64,000 nt of DNA, taken from assembly GCF_001905095.1 (NCBI RefSeq), contig NZ_LWLS01000080.1:1801-65800 (forward strand). The letters are read 5' to 3'. Position numbers and translations under genes: made by a program. The first letter of the stretch is position 1; each line of letters opens with the position of its first letter. The notes under the pieces are model-generated. The model searched no databases and was not told the origin of the DNA. It saw only the letters and a program-made list of their open reading frames with translations. This stretch comes from Micromonospora sp. CB01531. GTDB taxonomy: Bacteria > Actinomycetota > Actinomycetes > Mycobacteriales > Micromonosporaceae. Positions 16,073 to 24,631 of this stretch are shown one piece after another.

Positions 16073-16645
16073 ATGAGCAGCCCCGGCTACGGCAACGGCG
16101 ACCTGCCCGCCGTCTTTCCCGACTGGTCGCCCTACGCCGATCTGGAGTCGGCCACCCGGGCGTACCTGCGCGACCCCGACATCGCCCTGGAGGCCCTCGG
16201 CGGGGTGCTGCGCGGTGCCTCCGTGCTCGGCTTCACCCTGGAACGCTTCGTCAACGAGGTCAACGGGGTGTGGCAGGAGGTGGTCGTCTGTGACGGCAGC
16301 CGCCTGGTCCTCTGGCACGGCGAGGACGTGCCGCCCGGCGAGGGGCCGCCCGGATCGATGACCTCCTCGCTGCGGGTGGTGCCGGTCTCCACGATCACCG
16401 AGGTGGGCTGCCGGCGGCGGCTCACCCGCACCGACAACGGCGCGATCCGGGTCGACAGCATCGACGTCTACCTGCTGCTCAGCTCGCTGGACGAGGCGCC
16501 GCCCGGCGACGAGATCACCGGCGCGCCCCGGCACGACGCGCTACGGTTCGGCAAGACCCTCGACGACGGCGGCGCCGGGCAGATCGCCCGGCTGGAGGAG
16601 TTCGCCCGGATGGTCGCCTCGGTCGTCGGCCGCCCCCTGCTGTAG
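16073..16645 (+). CDS. Conserved actinobacterial protein of unknown function
   Basis: 190 aa, soluble, no signal peptide. It starts at ATG 16073 behind GGGAGG. The sequence is a mixed alpha/beta protein: a helical N-terminal part (DLESATRAYLRDPDIALEALGGVLRGASVLG), then a beta-rich centre (WQEVVVCDGSRLVLWHGED, SSLRVVPVSTITEVGCRRRL, IDVYLLLSSLD) and a C-terminal helix. It lies between trmI and the ferredoxin. I believe this corresponds to a DUF5998-type family, but this is from memory and uncertain. No catalytic motif is evident. Confidence 0.8.
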   Translation: MSSPGYGNGDLPAVFPDWSPYADLESATRAYLRDPDIALEALGGVLRGASVLGFTLERFVNEVNGVWQEVVVCDGSRLVLWHGEDVPPGEGPPGSMTSSLRVVPVSTITEVGCRRRLTRTDNGAIRVDSIDVYLLLSSLDEAPPGDEITGAPRHDALRFGKTLDDGGAGQIARLEEFARMVASVVGRPLL

Positions 16646-16653
16646 AGACGGCG

Positions 16654-16683
16654 GCGGGCCGGGGACGTCCGTCCCCGGCCCGC
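16654..16683. terminator. Bidirectional hairpin terminator
   Basis: 13-bp GC stem (16654-16666 with 16671-16683) and a 4-nt loop between convergent genes. Confidence 0.75.
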
Positions 16684-16701
16684 ACCGCCCCGAACCGGGG
16701 G

Positions 16702-17010
16702 TCAGTCCTCGGCGTCCGGCCCGGCCATCTCGACACCGTCGCCGGCGCGCACCACGTGGATGCACTCGCCCGGGCATTCCTTCGCCGAGTCGATCACCTC
16801 GAGGCGCAGGTGCTCCGGCACGTCCACCCGGGCCCCCGGGGCCAGCCGCAGCTCGCCGTCGGAACCCTTGACGTACGCCAGGCCGTCCAGGTCGAACTCG
16901 AAGACCTCGGGCGCGTACTGGACGCACAGCCCGTCGCCCGTGCAGAGATCCTGGTCCACCCAGACCTGAAGCTGGTCCGTCGCGACCTCTGCCACCGGTG
17001 CACCCCCCAT
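16702..17010 (-). CDS. Ferredoxin (3Fe-4S/4Fe-4S single-cluster type)
   Basis: 102 aa acidic ferredoxin. The cysteine pattern is CTGDGLC near residue 23 and CPGEC near residue 79; the spacing with the APEVFEFD segment between matches single-cluster actinobacterial ferredoxins that feed electrons to P450s and other oxygenases. Whether it binds a 3Fe-4S or a 4Fe-4S cluster cannot be decided by eye. The ATG at 17010 has a GGGAG ribosome binding site. It is divergent from the proteasomal ATPase, as in other actinobacteria. Confidence 0.9.
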   Translation of the reverse strand: MGGAPVAEVATDQLQVWVDQDLCTGDGLCVQYAPEVFEFDLDGLAYVKGSDGELRLAPGARVDVPEHLRLEVIDSAKECPGECIHVVRAGDGVEMAGPDAED

Positions 17011-17173
17011 GTTCTCCCGTCCCACGCCCCGACGGTACCCGAACGGCCGTACCCGCCCGGCGACCAGCCCTTGGCGATCAAGCTTCGGTGACGGGCGCGT
17101 TGCGGAGGACCGAATCGGGCTCACAGCGGCTAGTGTTAGCTCAGAACGTTCGAGCCCCCCGGGGAGGTGGGAC

Positions 17174-18955
17174 GTGGCACGCAGCGACGACGCGGACTCG
17201 CGCGCCGCACGGTGGGAGAAGGAGGCCCACGATCTCTCCACGCAGGTCGCGTTCCTGCAAGAGGAACTCGCCCTGGTGCGGCGCAAGTTGACCGAAAGCC
17301 CCCGACACGTCCGGCAGCTCGAGGAGCGGCTGGCGGCCACCCAGGCCCAGTTGGCGCGGCTGACCGAGAACAACGAGCGGCTCGTGAGCACTCTCAAGGA
17401 GGCTCGCGCGCAGATCGTGACGCTCAAGGAGGAGATCGACCGCCTCGCACAGCCCCCGAGTGGCTACGGCGTCTTCCTGGCCAAGCACGACGACGGCACG
17501 GTGGACGTCTTCACCGGCGGGCGCAAGCTTCGGGTTGCCGTCTCGCCCTCGCTGGACGTCGACGAGCTGCGTCGCGGCCAGGAGGTCCTGCTCAACGACG
17601 CGCTCAACATCGTGGACGCGTTCGGCTACGAGCGGGTCGGCGAGGTGGTGATGCTCAAGGAGGTGCTCGCCGGGCCCGACGGTGCTCCCGGTGACCGGGC
17701 GCTGGTGGTCTCCCACTCCGACGAGGAGCGGATCGTGCACCTCGCGGAGACCCTGATCGGCACCTCGATCAGGGCCGGCGACTCGCTCATGATCGAGCCC
17801 CGCTCGGCGTACGCCTATGAGCGGATCCCGAAAAGCGAGGTCGAGGAGCTCGTCCTGGAGGAGGTGCCCGACGTCGGCTACGAGGACATCGGTGGCCTCC
17901 AGGCGCAGATCGAGCAGATCCGCGACGCGGTGGAACTGCCGTTCCTGCACTCCGACCTGTTCCGCGAGCACCAGCTCCGGCCGCCGAAGGGCATTCTGCT
18001 CTACGGCCCGCCCGGCTGCGGCAAGACCCTGATCGCCAAGGCGGTGGCCAACTCGCTGGCCAAGAAGATCGCCGAGCGGCGCGGCGAGGAGAAGCACACC
18101 AGCTTCTTCCTCAACATCAAGGGTCCCGAACTGCTTAACAAGTACGTCGGCGAGACCGAGCGGCACATCCGGTTGATCTTCCAGCGGGCGCGGGAGAAGG
18201 CCGGCGAGGGCACCCCGGTGATCGTGTTCTTCGACGAGATGGACTCCGTGTTCCGCACCCGCGGTTCCGGCGTCTCCTCCGACGTGGAGAACACCATCGT
18301 CCCGCAGCTGCTCAGCGAGATCGACGGCGTGGAGGGCCTGGAGAACGTCATCGTCATCGGCGCCTCCAACCGGGAAGACATGATCGACCCGGCGATCCTG
18401 CGTCCCGGCCGGCTCGACGTGAAGATCAAGATCGAGCGGCCGGACGCCGAGGCGGCCAAGGACATCTTTTCCAAGTACATCCTGGCGGGTCTGCCGCTGC
18501 ACGCGGACGACCTGGCCGAGCACGGTGGCGACCCGCAGGCCACCGTCGCCGCGATGATCGACGCGGTGGTGCTGCGGATGTACTCGGAGACCGAGGAGAA
18601 CCGGTTCCTCGAGGTCACCTACGCCAACGGCGACAAGGAAGTCCTCTACTTCAAGGACTTCAACTCCGGCGCGATGATCCAGAACATCGTCGACCGGGGC
18701 AAGAAGATGGCCATCAAGGAGTTCCTCACCTCCGGGCGCAAGGGGCTGCGGCTGCAGCACCTGCTCGACGCCTGCGTCGACGAGTTCCGCGAGAACGAGG
18801 ACCTGCCCAACACCACCAACCCGGACGACTGGGCGCGCATCTCCGGCAAGAAGGGCGAGCGGATCGTCTACATCCGCACGCTCGTCTCCGGCGGCAAGGG
18901 CGCCGAGGCCGGCAGGTCGATAGAGACCGCCAGCAACACTGGCCAGTATCTGTAG
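17174..18955 (+). CDS. arc: Proteasome-associated ATPase ARC/Mpa
   Basis: 593 aa hexameric AAA unfoldase that captures pupylated proteins and feeds them to the 20S core. Residues 10-95 form the Pup-binding coiled coil, 96-230 the tandem OB domains. Walker A GPPGCGKT is at 278-285, Walker B is VIVFFDEMD, and the second region of homology is NREDMIDPAILRPGR. The C-terminus is GQYL, the penultimate-Tyr docking motif for the alpha ring. GTG at 17174 has a GGGGAGG ribosome binding site. It is first in the proteasome block, with dop following. Confidence 0.97.
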   Translation: MARSDDADSRAARWEKEAHDLSTQVAFLQEELALVRRKLTESPRHVRQLEERLAATQAQLARLTENNERLVSTLKEARAQIVTLKEEIDRLAQPPSGYGVFLAKHDDGTVDVFTGGRKLRVAVSPSLDVDELRRGQEVLLNDALNIVDAFGYERVGEVVMLKEVLAGPDGAPGDRALVVSHSDEERIVHLAETLIGTSIRAGDSLMIEPRSAYAYERIPKSEVEELVLEEVPDVGYEDIGGLQAQIEQIRDAVELPFLHSDLFREHQLRPPKGILLYGPPGCGKTLIAKAVANSLAKKIAERRGEEKHTSFFLNIKGPELLNKYVGETERHIRLIFQRAREKAGEGTPVIVFFDEMDSVFRTRGSGVSSDVENTIVPQLLSEIDGVEGLENVIVIGASNREDMIDPAILRPGRLDVKIKIERPDAEAAKDIFSKYILAGLPLHADDLAEHGGDPQATVAAMIDAVVLRMYSETEENRFLEVTYANGDKEVLYFKDFNSGAMIQNIVDRGKKMAIKEFLTSGRKGLRLQHLLDACVDEFRENEDLPNTTNPDDWARISGKKGERIVYIRTLVSGGKGAEAGRSIETASNTGQYL

Positions 18956-18969
18956 TCCGACGCACGACC

Positions 18970-19001
18970 GGAGGCCCGTGGCGCCCGCGCCGCGGGCCTC
19001 C
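18970..19001 (+). terminator. Hairpin terminator after arc
   Basis: 14-bp stem with one G-T pair (18970-18983 with 18988-19001), 15 nt after the stop codon. Confidence 0.6.
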
Positions 19002-19026
19002 GCGCGTCCGCGTCCGGCCCCGCCGT

Positions 19027-19044
19027 GAGCGAGCGCAGCGAGCG
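19027..19044 (+). repeat. Dispersed MSERSER-coding repeat unit
   Basis: GAGCGAGCGCAGCGAGCG is identical to 15998-16015. It is followed at about 19080 by a weaker variant, GCGGAGCGAAGCGAC. It lies in the arc-dop spacer, where a frame starting MSERSER could be mistaken for the N-terminus of dop. Confidence 0.6.
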
Positions 19045-19210
19045 AACCAGTTGGCTCAGCAGCGTGGCGAACGCCGCCGCGGAGCGAAGCGACGCGGTGG
19101 CGTGGGTCGCCACACCGTACGCCCCGGGCCGCCACGCCCCCATCCCGCGTGACGACGACTACGCTCGACGTGACGGGGGGACCGGGACGGCGAGCGGAGC
19201 GGGCAGGTCG

Positions 19211-20728
19211 ATGAGCGTAAGACGGATCATGGGCACCGAGGTCGAGTACGGCATCTCCGTGCCCGGCCAGGCCGGGGCCAACCCGATGGTCACCTCCTCG
19301 CAGGTGGTCAACGCCTACGGGGCGCGCCCGGAACTCAACCGGGGAGGCCGGGCCCGCTGGGACTACGAGGAGGAGTCGCCGCTGCGCGACGCCCGCGGCT
19401 TCACCTACTCCGGCGCCGCGTACGACCCGGCCGAGGCGCTCGCCGACGAGGACCTGGGGCTGGCCAACGTCATACTCACCAACGGGGCCCGGCTGTACGT
19501 CGACCACGCCCACCCGGAGTACTCCACCCCCGAGGTGACCAACCCCCTGGACCTGGTCCGCTGGGACAAGGCGGGGGAGCGGGTGATGGCCGAGGCGGCC
19601 CGGCGGGCAGCGACCATCCCGGGCACCCACCCGATCCACCTCTACAAGAACAACACCGACAACAAGGGCGCCAGCTACGGCGCCCACGAGAACTACCTGA
19701 TGCGGCGGCAGACCCCGTTCGCCGACATCGTGGCGTACCTGACGCCGTTCTTCGTCACCCGTCAGGTGGTCTGCGGCGCCGGCCGGGTCGGCATCGGCCA
19801 GGACGGCGGCCAGAGCGGCTTCCAGATCTCCCAGCGGGCGGACTTCTTCGAGGTCGAGGTGGGGCTGGAGACCACCCTCAAGCGGCCGATCATCAACACC
19901 CGCGACGAGCCGCACGCGGACGCCGACAAGTACCGCCGGCTCCACGTCATCATCGGCGACGCCAACCTGTCGGAGATCTCCACGTACCTCAAGGTCGGCA
20001 CCACCGCGCTGATCCTCACCATGATCGAGGAGAAGGCGCTCGGCCCCGACCTCGGCATCGCCGACCCGGTCAGTGAGCTGCGTGCGGTCAGCCACGACCC
20101 GTCGCTCAAGCACCTCATGCGGATGCGCGACGGCCGCAGGCTGACCGCCCTGGACGTCCAGTGGGCGTACCTGGAGCGGGTCCGGTCCTTCGTGGACGAC
20201 CGGTACGGCACCGACGTCGACGAGCAGACCGCCGACGTGCTCGACCGCTGGGAGAGCGTGCTCGACCGGCTCGGCCGCGACGCCTTCCTCTGCGCCGACG
20301 AGCTGGACTGGGTGGCCAAGCTGCGGCTGCTGGAGGGCTACCGGGAGCGGGAGAAGCTCGGTTGGGGCGCGCACAAGCTCCAGCTGGTCGACCTCCAGTA
20401 TTCCGACGTCCGGCCCGAGAAGGGGCTCTACCACCGGCTGGTGACCCGCGGCGCGATGCGGACGCTGCTCAGCGACGAGCAGAGCCGCACCGCGATGACC
20501 GAACCGCCGGAGGACACCCGGGCCTACTTCCGCGGCCGCTGCCTGGCCCAGTACGCCTCCGAGGTGGTCGCCGCGAGCTGGGACTCGGTCATCTTCGACG
20601 TGGGCCGGGAGTCGCTGGTCCGGGTGCCGATGATGGAACCCGAACGGGGCACCCGCAAGCACGTCGGGCAGCTGTTCGACCGGTGCGAGAGCGCCAAGGA
20701 CCTGCTGGAGACGCTGACCGGCGGCTGA
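19211..20728 (+). CDS. dop: Depupylase/deamidase of Pup (Dop)
   Basis: 505 aa member of the glutamine-synthetase-like Dop/PafA family. It converts the C-terminal Gln of Pup to Glu and also removes Pup from substrates. The start MGTEVEYGIS carries the metal-binding Glu residues, GARLYVDHAHPEYSTPE carries the conserved active-site Asp, and IINTRDEPHAD and RLHVIIGDANLSE are shared with PafA. The 40-odd-residue insertion around GQAGANPMVTSSQVVNAYG is the Dop-specific loop. ATG at 19211 is chosen; the upstream frame is a dispersed repeat. Pup ending in Gln makes Dop essential for pupylation here. Confidence 0.96.
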   Translation: MSVRRIMGTEVEYGISVPGQAGANPMVTSSQVVNAYGARPELNRGGRARWDYEEESPLRDARGFTYSGAAYDPAEALADEDLGLANVILTNGARLYVDHAHPEYSTPEVTNPLDLVRWDKAGERVMAEAARRAATIPGTHPIHLYKNNTDNKGASYGAHENYLMRRQTPFADIVAYLTPFFVTRQVVCGAGRVGIGQDGGQSGFQISQRADFFEVEVGLETTLKRPIINTRDEPHADADKYRRLHVIIGDANLSEISTYLKVGTTALILTMIEEKALGPDLGIADPVSELRAVSHDPSLKHLMRMRDGRRLTALDVQWAYLERVRSFVDDRYGTDVDEQTADVLDRWESVLDRLGRDAFLCADELDWVAKLRLLEGYREREKLGWGAHKLQLVDLQYSDVRPEKGLYHRLVTRGAMRTLLSDEQSRTAMTEPPEDTRAYFRGRCLAQYASEVVAASWDSVIFDVGRESLVRVPMMEPERGTRKHVGQLFDRCESAKDLLETLTGG

Positions 20729-20740
20729 GCCGGATGCCGG

Positions 20741-20782
20741 AAAGCCCGTCCCGCGCTGGAACCCGGCGCGCGACGGGCTTTT
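20741..20782 (+). terminator. Rho-independent terminator between dop and pup
   Basis: 16-bp stem with one mismatch (20741-20756 with 20766-20781) that ends in a TTTT run. It suggests that pup has its own promoter. Confidence 0.75.
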
Positions 20783-20798
20783 CGTCGTCCGCGCGAGG

Positions 20799-20804
20799 TA
20801 AGTT
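20799..20804 (+). promoter_or_regulatory. Possible pup promoter -10 (TAAGTT)
   Basis: TAAGTT lies between the dop terminator and the pup ribosome binding site. No clear -35 element is visible. Confidence 0.3.
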
Positions 20805-20832
20805 GATCGCAGGGATCGTGGAGGAGGCAACG

Positions 20833-21039
20833 ATGGCGACCCAAGAAGGCGGCCAGACCCAGTCCGGCAAGTCGCACGAGGAGGTCGAGGAGGTCACCGC
20901 ACAGGCCAACCCCGAGGTTGCCGAGCGGCACGCCGAGATCACCGAGGACGTCGACGACCTGCTCGACGAGATCGACTCCGTTCTCGAGGAGAACGCAGAG
21001 GAGTTCGTGAGGGGTTACGTACAAAAAGGGGGCCAGTGA
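20833..21039 (+). CDS. pup: Prokaryotic ubiquitin-like protein Pup
   Basis: 68 aa, acidic and intrinsically disordered. The C-terminal half (EITEDVDDLLDEIDSVLEENAEEFVRGYVQKGGQ in three parts: the helix-forming DVDDLLDEID, then EENAEEFVRGY, then KGGQ) binds the ARC coiled coil. It ends in GGQ, so Dop must deamidate the last residue before PafA can attach it to lysines. ATG at 20833 is preceded by GAGGAGG at 6 nt, a strong site in keeping with high expression. Confidence 0.97.
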   Translation: MATQEGGQTQSGKSHEEVEEVTAQANPEVAERHAEITEDVDDLLDEIDSVLEENAEEFVRGYVQKGGQ

Positions 21040-21060
21040 TCATATCGGGGCGAAACGGAC

Positions 21061-21745
21061 ATGCCGCTTCCCCTGGATGATCAAGATGGCCGGCGCCGTT
21101 GCCGCGACTGCGGGGAATGGAAGGTGCTCGATCAATTCTGCGCGAGCAGCACACGTCCCAGCGGTCGCGGCAGCTATTGCAAGCCCTGCTTCAACGAGCG
21201 GTCGAAGGCCAGTTACGCCAAGCGAGTGAGCGAGAGGTGCAGCCGAGAGGTGAAGCCTGCCCGGGAACTCCCGGACGGGCACCGCTTCTGCGCCGACTGT
21301 GGAACCGTCAAGCCCGTGGCTGACTTCCCTCGCAATCGCTCCGACAGCACGGACTACGCCACGTACTGCAAGCCCGGTCACAACACACGTACCAGCGAGA
21401 CCAAGCAGCGGCTCTACGGCGGCAATCGCGAGTACCACCTGCGCCGGCGTTACGGGGCAGGGCATAAGGAGTTCGACGAGCTCCTGGCCGAGCAAGGTGG
21501 TGTGCGCGATCTGTGGCGCGGTGGACCCGCAACATCTGGACCACGATCATCGCACCGGATGGGTGCGCGGGATACTCTGCTTCAACCGTAACGGTGGTCT
21601 TGGCCAGTTCCGTGACAGTCCCGTGCGGCTGGCCAGGGCGATCACGTACCTGAGAGGAACCACGTGGCAGCGGGTTTTGATCCATCCGGGCGTCTACCAG
21701 ATGTGTTCACCAACGCGGGGACGTCCTCCTTCACAGCGTTTCTGA
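21061..21745 (+). pseudogene. Endonuclease VII (HNH) family protein, frameshifted
   Basis: The first part (ATG 21061) has two zinc-finger-like units, CRDCGEWK with YCKPCFNE, and CADCGTVKP with YCKPGHN, then YGGNREYHLRRRYG and FDELLAEQGG. The expected continuation, VCAICGAVDPQHLDHDH and VRGILCFNRNGGLGQFRD, is in another frame from about 21500. An intact copy would need a further GT in the GGTGGTGTG tract, so this is a 2-nt deletion or a sequencing error. The second finger also has Gly in place of a Cys. The remnant overlaps the prcB start and is co-directional with pup. Confidence 0.75.
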
Positions 21746-22503
21746 GCAAGGTGGCCCCCGAGATGCTGCCCGGCCGGCGGCCGCTGCCGCCCGGCATGGC
21801 CGCCGACATGGCGCCACACGCGACGACCATCGTGGCCATCTCGGCCGCCGGTGGCGTGGTGATGGCCGGCGACCGGCGCGCCACGATGGGCAACCTGATC
21901 GCCCAGCGGGACATCGAGAAGGTGCACCCGGCCGACGCGTACTCGCTGGTCGGCATCGCGGGCACCGCGGGCATCGGCATCGAGCTGATGCGACTGTTCC
22001 AGGTGGAACTCGAGCACTACGAGAAGATCGAGGGCGCCATGCTCTCGCTCGACGGCAAGGCCAACCGGCTGGCCGCGATGATCCGGGGCAACCTGGGTGC
22101 GGCGATGCAGGGCCTCGCGGTCATTCCGCTGTTCGCCGGGTTCGACCTGGCGGCCAGCGACCCGGCCCGGGCCGGCCGGATCTTCAGCTTCGACGTGACC
22201 GGCGGCCCGTACGAGGAGACCGGCTACGACGCGATCGGGTCCGGCTCGCTGTTCGCCAAGTCGGCGTTGAAGAAGCGGTTCCGGGCAGGCCTGTCGATCG
22301 ACGACGCGGTGCGGCTCGCCGTCGAGGCGCTCTACGACGCGGCCGACGACGACACCGCGACCGGTGGCCCGGACCTGACCCGCCGGATCTACCCGGTGGT
22401 GATGACCGCGACGGCGGACGGCACGCACCGGCTCACCGAGGCCGAGACGGCGGCGATCGCGGAGAGCGTCGTGGCCGGCCGGATGGAGAACCCGGGCGGC
22501 TGA
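21664..22503 (+). CDS. prcB: 20S proteasome beta subunit
   Basis: 279 aa Ntn hydrolase. A propeptide of about 53 residues is cleaved before Thr54 in HATTIVAIS to expose the catalytic N-terminal Thr; Asp and Lys partners follow (AGDRRATMGN). GSGSLFAKSALKKRF is typical of bacterial beta subunits. GTG at 21664 has GAGAGGA upstream. It is followed by prcA after 61 nt. PrcB forms the inner two heptameric rings of the core. Confidence 0.96.
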   Translation: MAAGFDPSGRLPDVFTNAGTSSFTAFLSKVAPEMLPGRRPLPPGMAADMAPHATTIVAISAAGGVVMAGDRRATMGNLIAQRDIEKVHPADAYSLVGIAGTAGIGIELMRLFQVELEHYEKIEGAMLSLDGKANRLAAMIRGNLGAAMQGLAVIPLFAGFDLAASDPARAGRIFSFDVTGGPYEETGYDAIGSGSLFAKSALKKRFRAGLSIDDAVRLAVEALYDAADDDTATGGPDLTRRIYPVVMTATADGTHRLTEAETAAIAESVVAGRMENPGG

Positions 22504-22564
22504 CCCCGCTCCCACCTCACCCGTCAGCAGTCCGCAGCACAGCGCCCGAAGGAGAACCGCCGCC

Positions 22565-23398
22565 GTGGCCATGCAGTTCTACGCCTCGCCCGAGCAGATC
22601 ATGCGCGACCGCTCCGAGTTGGCCCGCAAGGGCATCGCCCGGGGCCGAAGCGCGGTGGTCCTGAGCTACGAGGGCGGGGTGCTCTTCGTCGCGGAAAACC
22701 TGTCCAGCACCCTGCACAAGGTCAGCGAGATCTACGACCGGATCGGTTTCGCCGCGGTGGGCCGCTACAACGAGTTCGAGAACCTGCGCCGTGCCGGGGT
22801 ACGGATGGCCGATCTGAACGGACTGAGCTACGACCGGCGGGACGTTACCGGCCTGGCGCTGGCCAACGCGTACGCGCAGACGCTGGGTGCCATCTTCACC
22901 GAGCAGTCGAAGCCGTTCGAGGTGGAGGTCTGCGTGGCAGAGGTGGGTGCCACGCCGGAAGACGATTCGCTCTACCGGGTGACGTACGACGGTTCGGTCA
23001 ACGACGAGCCGGGCCGGATGGCGATGGGTGGCCAGGCCGAGGCGATCACCGGGGTGCTGAAGAACGAGCACCGGCCGGAGATGTCGCTGTCCGAGGCGAT
23101 CCAGGCCGCGGTGAAGGCGCTCGGCAGCGTCGGCGGGGAGGGCGGGGCCGCCCGTACCATCGCCGCGAACCAGATGGAGGTGGCGGTGCTGGACCGCCGC
23201 CGGGTGGGGCGGACGTTCCGGCGGGTGACCGGGGCGGCGTTGACCGCGCTGCTGGAGGGCGACGCGAGCGCGGACACCGCGCCGGCGCCGGGGCGCGCAC
23301 AGACCCCGACTTCGCCCACCGAGGAGGCGAAGAAGCCGACCACGTCGGCTGGCTCGGCGGACCTGGAGGGCCAGCAGGGCGAGCAGTCGGGCGACTGA
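22565..23398 (+). CDS. prcA: 20S proteasome alpha subunit
   Basis: 277 aa. The N-terminus MQFYASPEQIMRDRSELARKGIARG is the conserved gate and H0 region of actinobacterial alpha subunits. The remainder has the Ntn fold without a catalytic Thr. The last 50 residues are Pro/Thr/Glu-rich and likely disordered, longer than in mycobacteria. GTG at 22565 follows AAGGAGA; ATG at 22571 is an alternative. It forms the outer rings that receive ARC's GQYL tail. Confidence 0.96.
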   Translation: MAMQFYASPEQIMRDRSELARKGIARGRSAVVLSYEGGVLFVAENLSSTLHKVSEIYDRIGFAAVGRYNEFENLRRAGVRMADLNGLSYDRRDVTGLALANAYAQTLGAIFTEQSKPFEVEVCVAEVGATPEDDSLYRVTYDGSVNDEPGRMAMGGQAEAITGVLKNEHRPEMSLSEAIQAAVKALGSVGGEGGAARTIAANQMEVAVLDRRRVGRTFRRVTGAALTALLEGDASADTAPAPGRAQTPTSPTEEAKKPTTSAGSADLEGQQGEQSGD

Positions 23399-23535
23399 CG
23401 GCCGGGCCAGGCGCGCGTTCTGTGCGGCCCGGCTCGCCCGGGTGACGCCGCCCGGGCCGGGCCGGCAGACGTCGCGCGGCGAGGCGGCGGCGATCCCGGT
23501 GAACGTGCCGGACCTGGCCCGTGCGACCCGGCGGA

Positions 23536-24513
23536 TCAGCGATGCGGCTTGAGCGGCTGCCACCAGGCGCGGTTGGCCCGGTACCAGTCGACCGTCTCGG
23601 CGAGCCCGCCGTCCAGGTCGACGGTGGGCACCCAGCCGAGTTCGCGGCGGGTGGTGGTGCAGTCCAGCGAGTAGCGGCGGTCGTGGCCCCGGCGGTCGGC
23701 GACCGGCCGGACGCGGTCCCAGCCGGCGCCGCAGGCGGCGAGGAGGCGGCCGGTGAGTTCCCGGTTGGTCAGTTCGGTGCCGCTGCCGAGGTGGTAGACG
23801 CCGCCGGCCCGGCCGTGGACCTGGGCCAGCGCGATGCCGTGGCAGTGGTCGTCGACGTGCAGCCAGTCGCGGACGTTGCCGCCGTCGCCGTACAGCGGCA
23901 CGTCGTGCCCGTCGAGCAGGTTGGTGGCGAACAGCGGCACGATCTTCTCGGGGTACTGGTACGGGCCGTAGGTGTTGGCGCCGCGGGTGATGACGACGTT
24001 CAGGCCGTGGGTGCGGTGGTAGGCGAGGGCGAGCAGGTCGGCGCCGGCCTTGCTGGCCGAGTAGGGGGAGCTGGGCCGCAGCGGCGTCTGCTCGGTCCAG
24101 GAGCCGGTGTCGATGGACCCGTACACCTCGTCGGTGGAGACCTGCACGAACCGGCCGACCCCGTGGCGCAGGGCGGCGTCGAGCAGGATCTGGGTGCCGA
24201 CCACGTTGGTGGTGACGAACGGGGCGGCGTCGGTGATGGAGCGGTCGACGTGGGATTCGGCGGCGAGGTGGACGACGACGTCGTGACCGGGGACGGTGGC
24301 GTCGACGAGGGCGGCGTCGCGGATGTCGCCGCGGACGACCCGCAGCCGGGGATCGGCGCGTACCGGGTCGACGGCGGCGTCGGTGGCGGCGTAGGTCCAG
24401 GCGTCGAGCACGGTGAGGGCGTCCACCGGCAGGTCCGGCTCGGCGCCGGTGAGCAGCCGCCGGACGTACGCCGATCCGATGAAGCCGGCGCCGCCGGTGA
24501 CGAGGATTCTCAC
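23536..24513 (-). CDS. rfbB: dTDP-glucose 4,6-dehydratase
   Basis: 325 aa extended SDR. NAD-binding GGAGFIG is at 7-13, active-site TDE at 127-129, and YSASK gives Tyr151 and Lys155. HLAAESHVDRSI and NTYGPYQYPEKI are signature stretches of RfbB. It makes dTDP-4-keto-6-deoxyglucose for deoxysugars. No rmlA, rmlC or rmlD partner lies nearby, and it is inserted opposite to the transcription of prcA and pafA. GTG at 24513 is preceded by TACGGT at 7 nt. Confidence 0.93.
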   Translation of the reverse strand: MRILVTGGAGFIGSAYVRRLLTGAEPDLPVDALTVLDAWTYAATDAAVDPVRADPRLRVVRGDIRDAALVDATVPGHDVVVHLAAESHVDRSITDAAPFVTTNVVGTQILLDAALRHGVGRFVQVSTDEVYGSIDTGSWTEQTPLRPSSPYSASKAGADLLALAYHRTHGLNVVITRGANTYGPYQYPEKIVPLFATNLLDGHDVPLYGDGGNVRDWLHVDDHCHGIALAQVHGRAGGVYHLGSGTELTNRELTGRLLAACGAGWDRVRPVADRRGHDRRYSLDCTTTRRELGWVPTVDLDGGLAETVDWYRANRAWWQPLKPHR

Positions 24514-24520
24514 GGCTGGG

Positions 24521-24526
24521 ACCGTA
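24521..24526 (-). promoter_or_regulatory. -10-like TACGGT, leaderless start
   Basis: TACGGT on the minus strand ends 7 nt before the rfbB GTG. Confidence 0.45.
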
Positions 24527-24619
24527 CCCGGCGGTGGGATTCGCGGACGCGGGGAATGCCCGGCCCGGTGCGGATGAGACCACCGGGTTGAGCGCTGCCC
24601 ATCTGGGGCCCCGGGCGGC

Positions 24620-24625
24620 TAATGT
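24620..24625 (+). promoter_or_regulatory. -10-like TAATGT, leaderless start
   Basis: TAATGT ends 6 nt before the pafA ATG at 24632, with no ribosome binding site. Confidence 0.5.
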
Positions 24626-24631
24626 CACATC

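Noticed and set aside
16702..17427. Longer reading of the ferredoxin gene upstream of 17010
   Set aside because: The additional part overlaps the arc promoter and start on the other strand and lacks ferredoxin features. ATG 17010 has a good ribosome binding site.
17141..20830. Very long minus-strand open frame opposite arc and dop
   Set aside because: It is a typical GC-rich shadow frame: low-complexity Arg/Val/Gly composition, no motifs, and fully opposite strongly supported genes.
23399..23535. Short frame with VNVPDLARATRRIS between prcA and rfbB
   Set aside because: No ribosome binding site or recognised family, and it overlaps the end of rfbB.
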